A DNA stretch of 64,000 bases from Kordiimonas aquimaris (GCF_025574485.1 NZ_JAOBPO010000002.1:684501-748500), one strand, 5' to 3'; positions 26,736-35,613 are shown, counted from the first letter of the stretch. Numbers and translations are program-made. Notes: generated by a model from the letters alone, not told the origin.

Positions 26736-27389
26736 ATGGCAATAAATGCAGTACATCCCTATAGTTTACGCGAGGAAATTTTGCATGCTACGTCGCATGG
26801 TGTTGCTGCCATGTTAGCGGTTATTGGCCTTGTTTTGCTTTTGATGAAGGTAGATGCCGGAGCGGTTGGCATTGTTGCTGTTTCTCTGTACGGCGGTGCA
26901 ATGATTATGATGTTTGCAGCATCGGCCCTTTATCACAGCTTATTTGCAACGCGCGCACAGCGGTTCCTCAAGACATTGGATCATTCCGCCATATATCTGA
27001 AAATTGCTGGTGGATACGCCCCATTCGCATTGCTTAGTTTGCCCACTACTACGGGTTTGTGGGTAATGATTGGCGCATGGAGTGCTGCTGCAGTAGGTAT
27101 TGGTTTTAAGCTGGCCGCGTTTTTTCGGGGAACAGGTAAAAGTTTCAATATCATTTCACTGGTTATGTATTTGGCGATGGGCTGGGCAGGGGTGTTGATG
27201 ATTGATCCGCTTTCGGATGCCTTGCCAGGCATTGCTATAAATTGGATTATCGCGGGCGGCCTTGCCTACACGATTGGCGCAATTTTCTATGCTTTGAAGA
27301 TGGTGCCATATACGCATTTCGTCTGGCATTTGTTTGTAGTTGGTGGGGCTACATGCCATTTTGTGGCGATTTATTTTTTCGTTATCTAA
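26736..27389 (+). CDS. Hemolysin III / YqfA family membrane protein
   Basis: 217 residues from ATG 26736, with AAGGAG 9 bp upstream. Seven predicted membrane helices. Family motifs of the hemolysin III/PAQR superfamily are all present: EEILHATSHG near the N terminus, SALYHS, LDHSAIYLKIAGGYAPF, and HFVWHLFVVGGATCHF at the C terminus. The conserved Ser-His-Asp residues may bind a metal, as in ceramidase-like PAQR receptors. Probably an inner-membrane protein of membrane-lipid homeostasis rather than a toxin. It ends 14 bp before the methyltransferase gene. Confidence 0.88.
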   Translation: MAINAVHPYSLREEILHATSHGVAAMLAVIGLVLLLMKVDAGAVGIVAVSLYGGAMIMMFAASALYHSLFATRAQRFLKTLDHSAIYLKIAGGYAPFALLSLPTTTGLWVMIGAWSAAAVGIGFKLAAFFRGTGKSFNIISLVMYLAMGWAGVLMIDPLSDALPGIAINWIIAGGLAYTIGAIFYALKMVPYTHFVWHLFVVGGATCHFVAIYFFVI

Positions 27390-27403
27390 GGCATGCTGCA
27401 ATA

Positions 27404-28060
27404 ATGTCGGAAAACACTTCACGCAGCGTTGATAGTAATCAATCAGGTATTCACGAGCGCCTTGCCGATATAGTGATGAAGCATCTTTCTTCGTCTTTTA
27501 AGCGACCATTTGCTGACCATAGTTGCCGTGTTTTTGATAAAATATATGCCGCAGTGCGAGATAGAGATGGTCCCTTTATACTGGACGCATGTTGCGGGGT
27601 TGGAGATAGTACGCGCCATTTAGCCAAGGAATTTCCTGACCATTTAGTTATTGGCCTTGATAAATCACTACATCGCCTTTCACGCCAGCGTAGCGGCACT
27701 GATCCAGAAAATATGATGCTTGCTCGTACAGACCTTAATGACTTTTATCGCTTGGCTGTTGAAGCCGACTTAAAACCAGCGCGGCATTATATTTTATATC
27801 CCAACCCTTGGCCAAAGGCTGCACACTTGAAACGCCGTTGGCACGGTGCGCCGGTTTTTCCGTCGATTATCAATGTTGGGGGATGTTTCGAGTTGCGGTC
27901 AAATTGGGATATATATTTGTTGGAGTTTCAGGCTGCATTGAAGTTGGCGGGAAAAACCAGCGAGCTTTGTCTTATAATGCCAGAAAAACCAATCACTCCG
28001 TTTGAAGTCAAGTATCAAAGTGACGGTCAGCCGCTTTGGCAACTAACCGCCGAGCTATAG
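27404..28060 (+). CDS. TrmB-like tRNA (guanine-N7) methyltransferase, divergent
   Basis: 218 residues from ATG 27404 (MSENTSRSVDSNQ). Class I SAM-dependent fold with motif I ILDACCGVGDSTRHLAKEFPDHLVIGLDKS. The signature YPNPWPKAAHLKRRWHGAPVFP is clearly related to the PDPWPKkrHnKRR block of TrmB, which makes m7G46 in tRNA. The Asp of PDPW is Asn here, and the family's typical N-terminal region is altered. It may be a specialised TrmB paralogue rather than the housekeeping enzyme. The frame is open upstream to 27242 inside the hemolysin III gene, but that part is a shadow. Confidence 0.7.
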   Translation: MSENTSRSVDSNQSGIHERLADIVMKHLSSSFKRPFADHSCRVFDKIYAAVRDRDGPFILDACCGVGDSTRHLAKEFPDHLVIGLDKSLHRLSRQRSGTDPENMMLARTDLNDFYRLAVEADLKPARHYILYPNPWPKAAHLKRRWHGAPVFPSIINVGGCFELRSNWDIYLLEFQAALKLAGKTSELCLIMPEKPITPFEVKYQSDGQPLWQLTAEL

Positions 28061-28153
28061 TTAAAGACAGTTGGCGGCGCCCCGCACTGTTGAATATCCA
28101 GTACTTGAAAGAAAAATACGTAACTTTCTTGACGCTTTGAAATATCGCAATAC

Positions 28154-28165
28154 TTCGTATACGAA
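28154..28165. promoter_or_regulatory. Perfect palindrome before marR, candidate autoregulatory operator
   Basis: TTCGTATACGAA is a perfect 12-bp palindrome centred 27 bp upstream of the marR start. MarR dimers bind such palindromes. A related sequence lies before the next gene. Confidence 0.5.
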
Positions 28166-28186
28166 ATAAATGACGTTGAGATGGGC

Positions 28187-28639
28187 ATGAGTATTCCGAA
28201 AGATAAGATAAAACTGTTTCATATGGTGAGTAGAATGCATCAGGCACTGTTTCGCGCATCTGATAAGATGCTCGCTGCGCATGCCGGCATCTCGACGACC
28301 CAGAGTGCGGTTTTGCTTTATCTAAATGGCAGGGCTCCAGTTTCCATAGGCGATGTAGCGGAAACAATAGGTATCAAAATAACGTCTATGTCCGGTCTTA
28401 TTGATCGCATGGAAAAGAAAGGTCTGATTAGCCGCACGCGCGACTCTGCTGACATGCGAACAGTATTGTTGTCGCTGACAGAGTTAGGGAAAATTGTTTC
28501 AGAAGAAACAGGACCGAAAATTAAACAGGCTAATGATCAAATGCTTGCTGCTGGAGGCTCGCCTGAAGACTGGGCGGTTTTTACTGCGGTATGCGAAAGG
28601 CTTATTCAAAAAGCGGATGAGACTAAGGATTTTAATTGA
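28187..28639 (+). CDS. MarR family transcriptional regulator
   Basis: 150 residues; ATG 28187 has GAG 6 bp upstream and is preferred over 28181. Winged helix: STTQSAVLLYLNGRAPVSIGDVAETIGIKITSMSGLIDRMEKKGLISRTRDSADMRTVLLSLTELG, with the DxR wing (SADMRTVLLSLT). Dimerising helices flank it. It stands 57 bp before a crotonase gene and has a perfect palindrome at its own promoter, suggesting autoregulation and control of acyl-CoA metabolism. The inducer may be an aromatic or fatty acyl ligand. Confidence 0.88.
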   Translation: MSIPKDKIKLFHMVSRMHQALFRASDKMLAAHAGISTTQSAVLLYLNGRAPVSIGDVAETIGIKITSMSGLIDRMEKKGLISRTRDSADMRTVLLSLTELGKIVSEETGPKIKQANDQMLAAGGSPEDWAVFTAVCERLIQKADETKDFN

Positions 28640-28674
28640 ATTGCTGCAAGCGGCATAAGCAACAGCAGCTAACT

Positions 28675-28687
28675 GTTTTGTACGAAA
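28675..28687. promoter_or_regulatory. Second MarR-like operator before the crotonase gene
   Basis: TTTTGTACGAAA, a near-palindrome with the same TNCGTAxACGAA style as 28154-28165, lies about 10 bp upstream of the crotonase ATG and just after marR. The similarity between the two sites is visible but imperfect. Confidence 0.4.
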
Positions 28688-28696
28688 GGGTACATT

Positions 28697-29455
28697 ATGA
28701 GTGACCATATCCTCGTTTCGGTTGAAGACCGAATTATGACTATTACTTTTAACCGGCCTGAAAAAAAGAATGCGATCACATCAGCAATGTATGGTGCTAT
28801 GGCCGATGCATTGCTGGATGCCAATGGCCGTGATGATGTAAGAACGATTATGTTTACAGCTAACGGCGATGCCTTTACCGCAGGTAATGACCTGATAGAT
28901 TTCCGTGATAACCCGCCGCGAGGCCCTGAAGCAGGTGTTGCACGTTTTCTGAAGCAAATTACCGTTGCTGAAAAACCAATTGTTGCTGCCGTTAATGGTA
29001 TGGCGGTTGGTGTTGGTCTTACTATGTTACTTCATTTTGATTTTGTGTACATGGCAGACAGTGCGAAACTTCAAGCCCCATTTGTTGATTTGGCATTAGT
29101 GCCTGAGGCAGCATCGTCACTATTGTTACCAAAGCGTATTGGGCATGTAAAAGCTGCTGAAATTTTCATGCTTGGTAAATGGGTAAATGCCGAAGAGGCT
29201 TCTTCTATGGGCATGGCGTGCGGCGTGTTTAAAGCTGATGAACTAAATGCCGCAGCCAGAAAGACAGCTATCTTACTAACTAAAAAGGCGCCAGAATCGC
29301 TCAAGCAAACAAAACGCCTTATGCGCGGTGATTTAAATGTTGTGTCTGCACGCATGGAAGAAGAAAGCGAACTGTTTTCTGCTCGGCTTCAATCTCCGGA
29401 GCTAATGGAAGCTGTGATGGCTTTCCTGCAGAAACGAGAACCTGATTTCGGTTAG
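28697..29455 (+). CDS. Enoyl-CoA hydratase/isomerase (crotonase) family protein
   Basis: 252 residues. Crotonase fold: ITFNRPEKKNAITSAMYGAMADAL, oxyanion-hole segments DAFTAGNDLIDF and AAVNGMAVGVGLTMLLHFDFVYM, and catalytic-region LALVPEAASSLLLPKRIG. The Glu of the second half (LVPEAASS) matches one hydratase glutamate. The other catalytic glutamate position is Val/Gly, so isomerase or dehalogenase-like activity is possible. ATG follows AAGGGTACATT. Probably controlled by the upstream MarR. Confidence 0.88.
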   Translation: MSDHILVSVEDRIMTITFNRPEKKNAITSAMYGAMADALLDANGRDDVRTIMFTANGDAFTAGNDLIDFRDNPPRGPEAGVARFLKQITVAEKPIVAAVNGMAVGVGLTMLLHFDFVYMADSAKLQAPFVDLALVPEAASSLLLPKRIGHVKAAEIFMLGKWVNAEEASSMGMACGVFKADELNAAARKTAILLTKKAPESLKQTKRLMRGDLNVVSARMEEESELFSARLQSPELMEAVMAFLQKREPDFG

Positions 29456-29545
29456 TTATTATTAGGCCAGGCTCAGAAATGAGCGCTTTATGTCCGTGAT
29501 AAACTTGTTAAGGTGCGCACTTGATTGTACTGGAGTGCGCGCCGT

Positions 29546-30769
29546 ATGAACGCCGAAAATAAAACGCAGCAGGCCAAGTTAAAGTCATGGCAAAATCCTG
29601 AAATGTGTCTGCTTATCATGGCAGGTGCAGCACCGTTTAGCTTTGCTATTTGGCTGGCACTACTGAATAATTTTGCGATAGAAGTCGCATCATTTACCGG
29701 GCGTGAGATTGGCATTCTTCAAAGTTTACGTGAAGTACCCGGTTTTTTGGCTTTTACGGCTGTTTTCTTGTTGTTGGTTATGCGGGAGCAGGTGTTTGCT
29801 GTGCTGTCACTTGCTTTGCTTGGTCTCGGCATCACAATCACAGGCTTTTTTCCGACTGAGTACGGTTTGTATTTTACGACCGTGTTAATGTCTGTTGGCT
29901 TTCATTACTTCGAGACTGTACAGATGTCACTGTCACTACAGTGGTTAAGCAAAGAGCGTGCACCTCGTATGATGGGGATGCAACTGTCAGCTAAATCTGT
30001 CGCCTCCATTGTTGCCTATATTTTGTTATGGGTTGCTCTCGACCAGTTATCTGTTTCGTATACATGGCTCTATGTGTTCGGTGGTGGTGTAACCATTGTA
30101 GCGGCTTTGTTTATCTGGTTGGCTTTTCCAAGGATTGAAGGTCATTCGCCGCAGCATAAAACCATGATACTGCGAAAACGTTACTGGCTGTATTACGCAC
30201 TCACATTTATGGGTGGTGCCCGCCGGCAAATATTTGTTGTTTTTGCCGGTTTCTTATTGGTGGAAAAGTTTGGCTTCTCGGCGTCAATGATTGCCGGACT
30301 GTATTTGGCTAATCATCTTATTACCAGCATATTGTCACCAACACTTGGATCTATAATCAGCCGTTTTGGTGAGCGTAACGTGCTCATCTTTGAGTATGTC
30401 GGTTTAATTGGTGTATTTGCGGGCTATGCTTTCGTGGACAACGGCACAACCGCATCTGTTTTATATGTGGTTGATCATGTATTTTTTGCTTTTGCAATCG
30501 CGCATAAAAGCTATTTGCAGAAAATTGCTGACGGACGCGATATTGCTGCAACATCAAGTGTTAGCTTTTCGATTAACCATATCGCAGCGGTTATCATCCC
30601 GTGGGCATTCGGCGCGTTTTTGTGGCTCAAATCGCCATCATATGTATTTATAGCTGGTGCAATAATGGCGTTTATATCGCTTATTTTATCTTTGAACGTG
30701 CCCCGCCTTCCCAAACCCGGTAATGAGGTTGTGGTTGGCAAAGTCCCGCACGCAGTTCCTGCGGAGTAA
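29546..30769 (+). CDS. MFS family transporter
   Basis: 407 residues from ATG 29546, preceded by GGAG; an upstream TTG at 29525 is less likely. About 12 hydrophobic helices with loops such as GREIGILQSLREVPG and MREQVFAVLSLALLGLG, fitting the MFS fold. The inner-half motif SRFGERNVLIFEYVGLIG resembles MFS motif A. The substrate cannot be told. The next gene starts 5 bp after its stop, so the two are coupled. Confidence 0.82.
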   Translation: MNAENKTQQAKLKSWQNPEMCLLIMAGAAPFSFAIWLALLNNFAIEVASFTGREIGILQSLREVPGFLAFTAVFLLLVMREQVFAVLSLALLGLGITITGFFPTEYGLYFTTVLMSVGFHYFETVQMSLSLQWLSKERAPRMMGMQLSAKSVASIVAYILLWVALDQLSVSYTWLYVFGGGVTIVAALFIWLAFPRIEGHSPQHKTMILRKRYWLYYALTFMGGARRQIFVVFAGFLLVEKFGFSASMIAGLYLANHLITSILSPTLGSIISRFGERNVLIFEYVGLIGVFAGYAFVDNGTTASVLYVVDHVFFAFAIAHKSYLQKIADGRDIAATSSVSFSINHIAAVIIPWAFGAFLWLKSPSYVFIAGAIMAFISLILSLNVPRLPKPGNEVVVGKVPHAVPAE

Positions 30770-30774
30770 AGTGT

Positions 30775-31776
30775 TTGTCTCGAGAGCGTCTATTAGAGCA
30801 ATTTGTTGCCAATAGTAACTGGGCTGGTGCCAGCGCATCGCCGTTAAAGCAGGATGCATCTTCCCGTCGTTATTTCCGGTTAAAGAAGGGCGCACGTACC
30901 TGTATGCTTATGGATGCTCCGCCAGACAGTGAGAACATTGATGCTTACCTAAAGGTCACAACCTATTTACGCGACCTTGGCCTGCGTGTGCCAAAAATCT
31001 ATATGGAAGACAGGGCCCTCGGTTTTGCGCTTATCGAAGACTTTGGCACAGATACTTTTACCAGTTTGCTGGTGGCAGGCACAAGTGAACATGACTTGTA
31101 CATGCTCGGAGTTGATGTGCTTGTGCAGTTACATGAACAAGCAAGCTTAGACGCACTGGATATTCCGACATATACGATTGATACCGCTTTGATGGAGTTA
31201 GGGCGTTTTCTGGATTGGTTTGTCCCAATGGCAACGGGTGGGGACGTCGCCTCTAACAAGCGACAGGCGTTCAATGACGCATGGACATTAGTACTGAAGG
31301 ATATTCTGTCCAAGCCGGATACATTGATGATGCGAGACTATCATGTTGATAATCTCATGATAGTTGATAAGAAATTTGATCTGGAACACTGTGGTCTGCT
31401 TGATTATCAGGACGGTATGCGTGGTCCGTATATATATGACCTGATGTCGCTACTGAAAGATGAGCGATATGATGTGCCTGACGTGGTGCAAAGTCGTGCA
31501 ATAGAACGATATATTACGGGGCGCAGCAAACCTTTGGATCCTTCACATATTAATCACGAAATGCTTATCCTGGGAGCCCAACGTCATTGTAAAAACCTTG
31601 GTGTATTTGCGCGGTTAACGTGCAGGGATAAAAAAGATTGGTATATGCGTTATATGCCGCATGTGCGTAGCATGCTGCAACAAGAACTAAGAAACCCAGT
31701 TATGAATGAGGTCAGAGAAAGTATCTATGCTCTAGTCCCGGATATGGATACTATGGAATTTGTCGCCCCAACCTAA
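30775..31776 (+). CDS. AmgK-like sugar kinase (aminoglycoside phosphotransferase fold)
   Basis: 333 residues from TTG 30775, with GGAG 8 bp upstream inside the end of the MFS gene. APH fold: N-lobe ASSRRYFRLKKGARTCMLMDAPP, then the catalytic loop MMRDYHVDNLMIV and metal site GLLDYQDGMRGPYIYDLMSLL. Close to AmgK, which phosphorylates the anomeric position of N-acetylmuramate and N-acetylglucosamine in cell-wall recycling. The partner murU (uridylyltransferase) usually next to amgK is absent here. The last 4 bases overlap the convergent glycosyltransferase stop. Confidence 0.75.
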   Translation: MSRERLLEQFVANSNWAGASASPLKQDASSRRYFRLKKGARTCMLMDAPPDSENIDAYLKVTTYLRDLGLRVPKIYMEDRALGFALIEDFGTDTFTSLLVAGTSEHDLYMLGVDVLVQLHEQASLDALDIPTYTIDTALMELGRFLDWFVPMATGGDVASNKRQAFNDAWTLVLKDILSKPDTLMMRDYHVDNLMIVDKKFDLEHCGLLDYQDGMRGPYIYDLMSLLKDERYDVPDVVQSRAIERYITGRSKPLDPSHINHEMLILGAQRHCKNLGVFARLTCRDKKDWYMRYMPHVRSMLQQELRNPVMNEVRESIYALVPDMDTMEFVAPT

Positions 31777-32885
31777 TTTGTGAGTGACATAAAGAGATCA
31801 TCATAAGCTTGTATCATACTCTCTAGGCTATAGCGTTCACGAGTGAGCGTTTGATTGGCATTGCCGAGCGACAGGCGGCGCGGAGCGTCGTTTAGCAAGG
31901 CGGCAATATTCTCGGCAAGAATGCCAGCATCAACACCTGACACCAATTCGGCATTGTCTTGTGCGACCATGGCTCGAACATCGCCGACATCAGTACTTAC
32001 AACAGGTTTGCCTGCAGCCATGGCCTCAAGCACTGAGATAGGCATTTGCTCTGTATCTGAGGAAAGAGCAAATATATCAAATGCGGGAACGATATTTTCT
32101 GGCGTTTCAAGTGCGCCAGTGAAAATTACATTTTCTTGTACACAAATACGTTCTGCCAGCATTTTCAAAGCTGCCATACCTATGCCGTCTCCGACAATGA
32201 CAAGTTTAGCTTCGGGGAAGTCATTTTCAATCAAGCTGAAAGTTTCAATCAGACGGCCAATGTTCTTTTCCGGTTTCAGGCGGGCGATTGTACCAATAAT
32301 GACGTGTTTGTCTTTTACACCGTGCGGCGCGAGCAGTGATAAATCTTTGGTATGATTGAAGGCGTTAACATCTATACCATTTGGTATGTAATGTAACTTG
32401 TTGATTTTTATACCCCAGCTGGTTTTTGCAAGCTGAGCTAGCTGGTTTGACGGCACTACAACTGCATTACATCTCTTGTACATAAACTGGCGCATCAAAC
32501 GCCGCGTGAGTTTTTCCCCGCTATGTTCATCATCAGCAAATCCGTCCTGAATATGCATCATGGGGCATACATTTTTACCGATGTTTGCGATATTCCATTC
32601 AATACTACCCCAGTTATAGCTGACAAGCAGATCCGGATTGAACGCTTTTAGGTGGCTACGGCATGTTCCAATCGCACTTCGAATGTTGTTTTTAGGAATG
32701 GCTTTTTCAGGAAAAGGCGCTTTGTTAAAGTTTTTAACAGCATTACTTGCACCGTAATTTCCGTCCATTGCATATATGTAATGATCCAGAGAGGCAGTTG
32801 TTTGATTTAAGTAACCAACTAAACGGCGCTGTGAACCACCGACTTCAAATGACGGGAAAACATGTAAAACCTTGGGTTTGTTCAT
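31773..32885 (-). CDS. Glycosyltransferase family 4 protein
   Basis: 370 residues from ATG 32885 (MNKPKVLHVFPSFEVGGSQRRL), the usual GT4 beginning with a Gly-Gly loop for the acceptor. The C-terminal GT1/GT4 nucleotide-sugar domain has IIGTIARLKPEKNIGRLIETF, VIVGDGIG, and the EX7E motif region EQMPISVLEAMAAGKPVVSTDVG. Likely a cytoplasmic, membrane-associated retaining enzyme making a surface glycan. It is isolated from other glycan genes, so the acceptor is unknown. An upstream frame extension to 32921 has no ribosome site. Confidence 0.85.
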   Translation of the reverse strand: MNKPKVLHVFPSFEVGGSQRRLVGYLNQTTASLDHYIYAMDGNYGASNAVKNFNKAPFPEKAIPKNNIRSAIGTCRSHLKAFNPDLLVSYNWGSIEWNIANIGKNVCPMMHIQDGFADDEHSGEKLTRRLMRQFMYKRCNAVVVPSNQLAQLAKTSWGIKINKLHYIPNGIDVNAFNHTKDLSLLAPHGVKDKHVIIGTIARLKPEKNIGRLIETFSLIENDFPEAKLVIVGDGIGMAALKMLAERICVQENVIFTGALETPENIVPAFDIFALSSDTEQMPISVLEAMAAGKPVVSTDVGDVRAMVAQDNAELVSGVDAGILAENIAALLNDAPRRLSLGNANQTLTRERYSLESMIQAYDDLFMSLTN

Positions 32886-33013
32886 AGGTAACTTTCTGTC
32901 TCTGGTGGCTTTCCTGATCAAGGCTTCGGGCCAAAGGCTAGTTAGGTTATGACTTTATGTAAACGGTGCTTCGATTATTTTTTGCATTAACACTGGTAAT
33001 TTAAAAAGCCATT

Positions 33014-33035
33014 GCTGCGGACAGCATACCGCAGC
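33014..33035. other. Hairpin in the divergent gap before the PepSY operon
   Basis: GCTGCGG and CCGCAGC form a 7-bp stem with an 8-nt loop. T-rich stretches lie on both sides (TATTTTTAT to the right; TTTTT in the minus-strand reading to the left). No gene ends nearby on either strand, so what it terminates or controls is unclear. Confidence 0.3.
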
Positions 33036-33070
33036 GAGTATTTTTATATCAACACGTTGTTTCTTTGGCT

Positions 33071-33091
33071 TGATGAAGGCATAATTCATCA
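33071..33091. promoter_or_regulatory. Perfect 7-7-7 inverted repeat before the PepSY/two-component operon
   Basis: TGATGAA (33071-33077), 7-bp spacer, TTCATCA (33085-33091), about 34 bp upstream of the PepSY ATG. Candidate operator for the operon, possibly for the response regulator it encodes. Confidence 0.4.
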
Positions 33092-33124
33092 TGCGTTAAG
33101 CACGCAGCTGAGAAAGTGTAGTTC

Positions 33125-33448
33125 ATGAAACATATTTTTGTATTTTTACTGCTGACCATTACGGTTCTTGTGGGGCTAAATACCGTGCCATTTGCAGGCA
33201 TTTCGGTACAGCAAGCTTTGGCTGATGAGCATGATGATGCGCGTGAGGCACTGAGGCGCGGCGATATTTTGCCATATTCGCAAATCAAAAGAATAGTTGA
33301 AAGCCAATTGGATGGAAAAGTGGTGGGCCAAAAGCTCAGGCGTACCAACCGCGGTTGGCAATATGACTTGCGTTTACGACCGCCAAACGGACGCGTGATG
33401 GTTTTGGTCGTGAATGCAAAAAATGGAAATATTATCAGTAAGCGATAA
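33125..33448 (+). CDS. Exported PepSY-domain protein
   Basis: 107 residues. Signal peptide MKHIFVFLLLTITVLVGLNTVPFAGISVQQALA, then a single PepSY-like domain: AREALRRGDILPYSQIKRIVESQLDGKVVGQKLRRTNRGWQYDLRLRPPNGRVMVLVVNAKNGNIIS. PepSY modules occur beside two-component systems and in protease propeptides and are thought to modulate envelope sensing. The gene is 37 bp before the response regulator, giving PepSY-regulator-kinase order. It may be a periplasmic modulator of the sensor kinase. Confidence 0.82.
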   Translation: MKHIFVFLLLTITVLVGLNTVPFAGISVQQALADEHDDAREALRRGDILPYSQIKRIVESQLDGKVVGQKLRRTNRGWQYDLRLRPPNGRVMVLVVNAKNGNIISKR

Positions 33449-33485
33449 CGCTGCACGATAAGCGAATGTGCAAAAGGGGTATGAG

Positions 33486-34157
33486 ATGCGTGTTTTGTTA
33501 GTAGAAGATGATTTGACACTTGCGGGTCAGGTCGCGCAAAGCCTTAAGGATGCAGGGTATACGGTTGATCAGGCTCATGATGGTGAGGAAGGTCATTTTT
33601 TGGGCGATACTGAGCCATATGATGCTGTTATTCTTGACTTGGGTCTGCCCGTTATGGACGGCGCAAGTGTGCTTAAGAAGTGGCGTAGTGATGGTCGTCA
33701 GATGCCAGTGCTCATTTTAACAGCAAGGGATAGCTGGACCGACAAGGTCGAAGGTTTGGATGCTGGAGCAGATGATTATCTGGCAAAGCCGTTCATTTTC
33801 GAAGAGATGTTGGCGCGCTTGCGTGCTCTCATTCGTCGTTCTGCAGGACAAGCTTCTTCAGTCTTGACCTTGGGCCCAGTACAGCTTGATACCCGTAGTA
33901 GCAAGGTGACAGTTAACGGTAGCGCTGTAAAACTCACTGCGCAGGAGTTCAAGCTTTTGTCTTATTTGATGCATCATGAAGGCAAGGTGATCTCACGCAC
34001 GGAATTGACTGAACACATTTATGATCAGGATTTCGACAAGGACTCAAACACAATTGAAGTGTTCGTTAACCGTATCCGTAAAAAGTTGAATGTACCAATT
34101 ATTCATACGGCACGGGGGCTCGGTTACCAAACAGAATGGCTAGGTGAAGATACGTAA
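33486..34157 (+). CDS. OmpR/PhoP family response regulator
   Basis: 223 residues from ATG 33486, with AAGGGG 6 bp upstream. Receiver domain: acidic pocket EDD (7-9), phosphoacceptor Asp51 (LDLGLPVMDG), and Lys101 in AKPF. The C-terminal winged helix (about 128-218) has VKLTAQEFKLLSYLMHHEGKVISRTELTEHIYDQDFDKDSNTIEVFVNRIRKKL, typical of OmpR/PhoP regulators. Its partner is the sensor kinase 50 bp downstream. A perfect inverted repeat upstream of the PepSY gene is a candidate target. Confidence 0.93.
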   Translation: MRVLLVEDDLTLAGQVAQSLKDAGYTVDQAHDGEEGHFLGDTEPYDAVILDLGLPVMDGASVLKKWRSDGRQMPVLILTARDSWTDKVEGLDAGADDYLAKPFIFEEMLARLRALIRRSAGQASSVLTLGPVQLDTRSSKVTVNGSAVKLTAQEFKLLSYLMHHEGKVISRTELTEHIYDQDFDKDSNTIEVFVNRIRKKLNVPIIHTARGLGYQTEWLGEDT

Positions 34158-34208
34158 GTAAGGTTATGCTAATCAATAGTATGCCTGCTAGGTAGCTTTA
34201 GGTATTTT

Positions 34209-35570
34209 ATGCATCGTAAACGCATCATGAAAACTTTGACAGGACGGTTGATTATATCAGCTGTTGTGTGGTCAGTTGCTGCGCTTACGGTGGGTGGTAT
34301 TGTTCTGTCATTTGCATTCAGGTCTTATGTTTTGACCGATGTAGACAAGCGACTTGAGCTTATACTCGATACACTTGTTGGTGTAAGCGAAGTGTCGCCG
34401 GATGGTAATTTCAGGTTTAACCAAGCGCTAGTAGATCAGCGGTTTGCGACGCCGTATTCTGGTTGGTATTGGCAAGTTTCTGAAGTAGGCAATGAACCGC
34501 TTCGTTCTCGTTCTTTATGGGATTTTGCACTGGATGCAGATCATGAAGAACGTAAATTTGCATTAAGGTATTCGATAGTAGCTGGACCAGACGGTCAGAC
34601 TCTGCGGCTTGCAGAACATGATATAATTTTACCTGAGGCTGACAGGATATTTCATTATCAAGTTGCAACAGATATGGCAGAAGTACAACGAGCCATTGCG
34701 CGGTTTAACTGGTTACTCGCAAGCGCACTGGGGCTCATTCTGTTAACTGTAACGCTTGCGCTGGTATTGCAAGTGAGATACGGGTTGCAACCGTTGCGCA
34801 AAATCGAGCGTGACCTCGCAGATGTCCGTGCTGGTCGTGCTGAGAAGCTAACTGGAAGTGACACATTGCCAGATGACCTGAAGCCACTTGTTGACGAGGT
34901 GAATGGTTTACTTGAGCAAAATCATAAACTTGTTGATCGCGCGCGCACACATGTTGGTAATTTGGCGCATGCATTAAAAACACCACTGAGTATTATTCAA
35001 AATTCCACTGAAAAACTGGATGGTGACACTGCGGATTTGATTACGGTTCAAACGCGGCGTATCCGTGTTCATGTTGATCACCACTTGAAACGTGCCCGGA
35101 TTGCTGGTGGCGGTACCGGGCCAGGTTTGCCGGCTAAAGAGCGGATCGACAAACTTGTTAAAGCCGTCAGCGTAATCGCTGCTGATAAGAACCTGACGAT
35201 GAATGTCGATTGTTCACCTGAGTTATTGTTTGACGGTGAAAAAGAAGATTTTGATGAGGTCATGGGTAATTTGGTTGAAAATGCAGGCAAGTGGGCGGCT
35301 AGCAGAGTTGCAATATCGGTGAACCGTATAACAGACGGTGTACGACGGCCGATGCTGGAGATATCGGTAGATGATGATGGTGAAGGCGTTGCTGAAGATA
35401 AGCGCGATGGGCTATTTCAACGAGGGCACAGATTGGATGAACAGGTTCCTGGAACAGGACTTGGGTTGGCAATAGTGCAGGATATCGTTGAAATGTACGG
35501 CGGGACTGTTCAACTGGTTGACGGCAAATTAGGTGGATTGGGCGTGTTAATGATGTTGCCAGCTAAATGA
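34209..35570 (+). CDS. PhoQ-like sensor histidine kinase
   Basis: 453 residues. TM1 at about 13-37 and TM2 at about 168-188 frame a periplasmic sensor of 130 residues containing SGWYWQVSEVGNEPLRSRSLWDFALD, which resembles PhoQ-type or McpS-like sensors. A HAMP-like linker follows. The H-box NLAHALKTPLSII has His254 and the N-box is NLVENAGKWA. The ATP lid is VDDDGEGV and GTGLGLAIV. With the preceding regulator it forms a PepSY-coupled two-component system responding to an unknown envelope signal. Confidence 0.92.
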   Translation: MHRKRIMKTLTGRLIISAVVWSVAALTVGGIVLSFAFRSYVLTDVDKRLELILDTLVGVSEVSPDGNFRFNQALVDQRFATPYSGWYWQVSEVGNEPLRSRSLWDFALDADHEERKFALRYSIVAGPDGQTLRLAEHDIILPEADRIFHYQVATDMAEVQRAIARFNWLLASALGLILLTVTLALVLQVRYGLQPLRKIERDLADVRAGRAEKLTGSDTLPDDLKPLVDEVNGLLEQNHKLVDRARTHVGNLAHALKTPLSIIQNSTEKLDGDTADLITVQTRRIRVHVDHHLKRARIAGGGTGPGLPAKERIDKLVKAVSVIAADKNLTMNVDCSPELLFDGEKEDFDEVMGNLVENAGKWAASRVAISVNRITDGVRRPMLEISVDDDGEGVAEDKRDGLFQRGHRLDEQVPGTGLGLAIVQDIVEMYGGTVQLVDGKLGGLGVLMMLPAK

Positions 35571-35613
35571 GGATAATAATCGACTGGACTGAAAATGTAA
35601 ATTGTGACGCACA

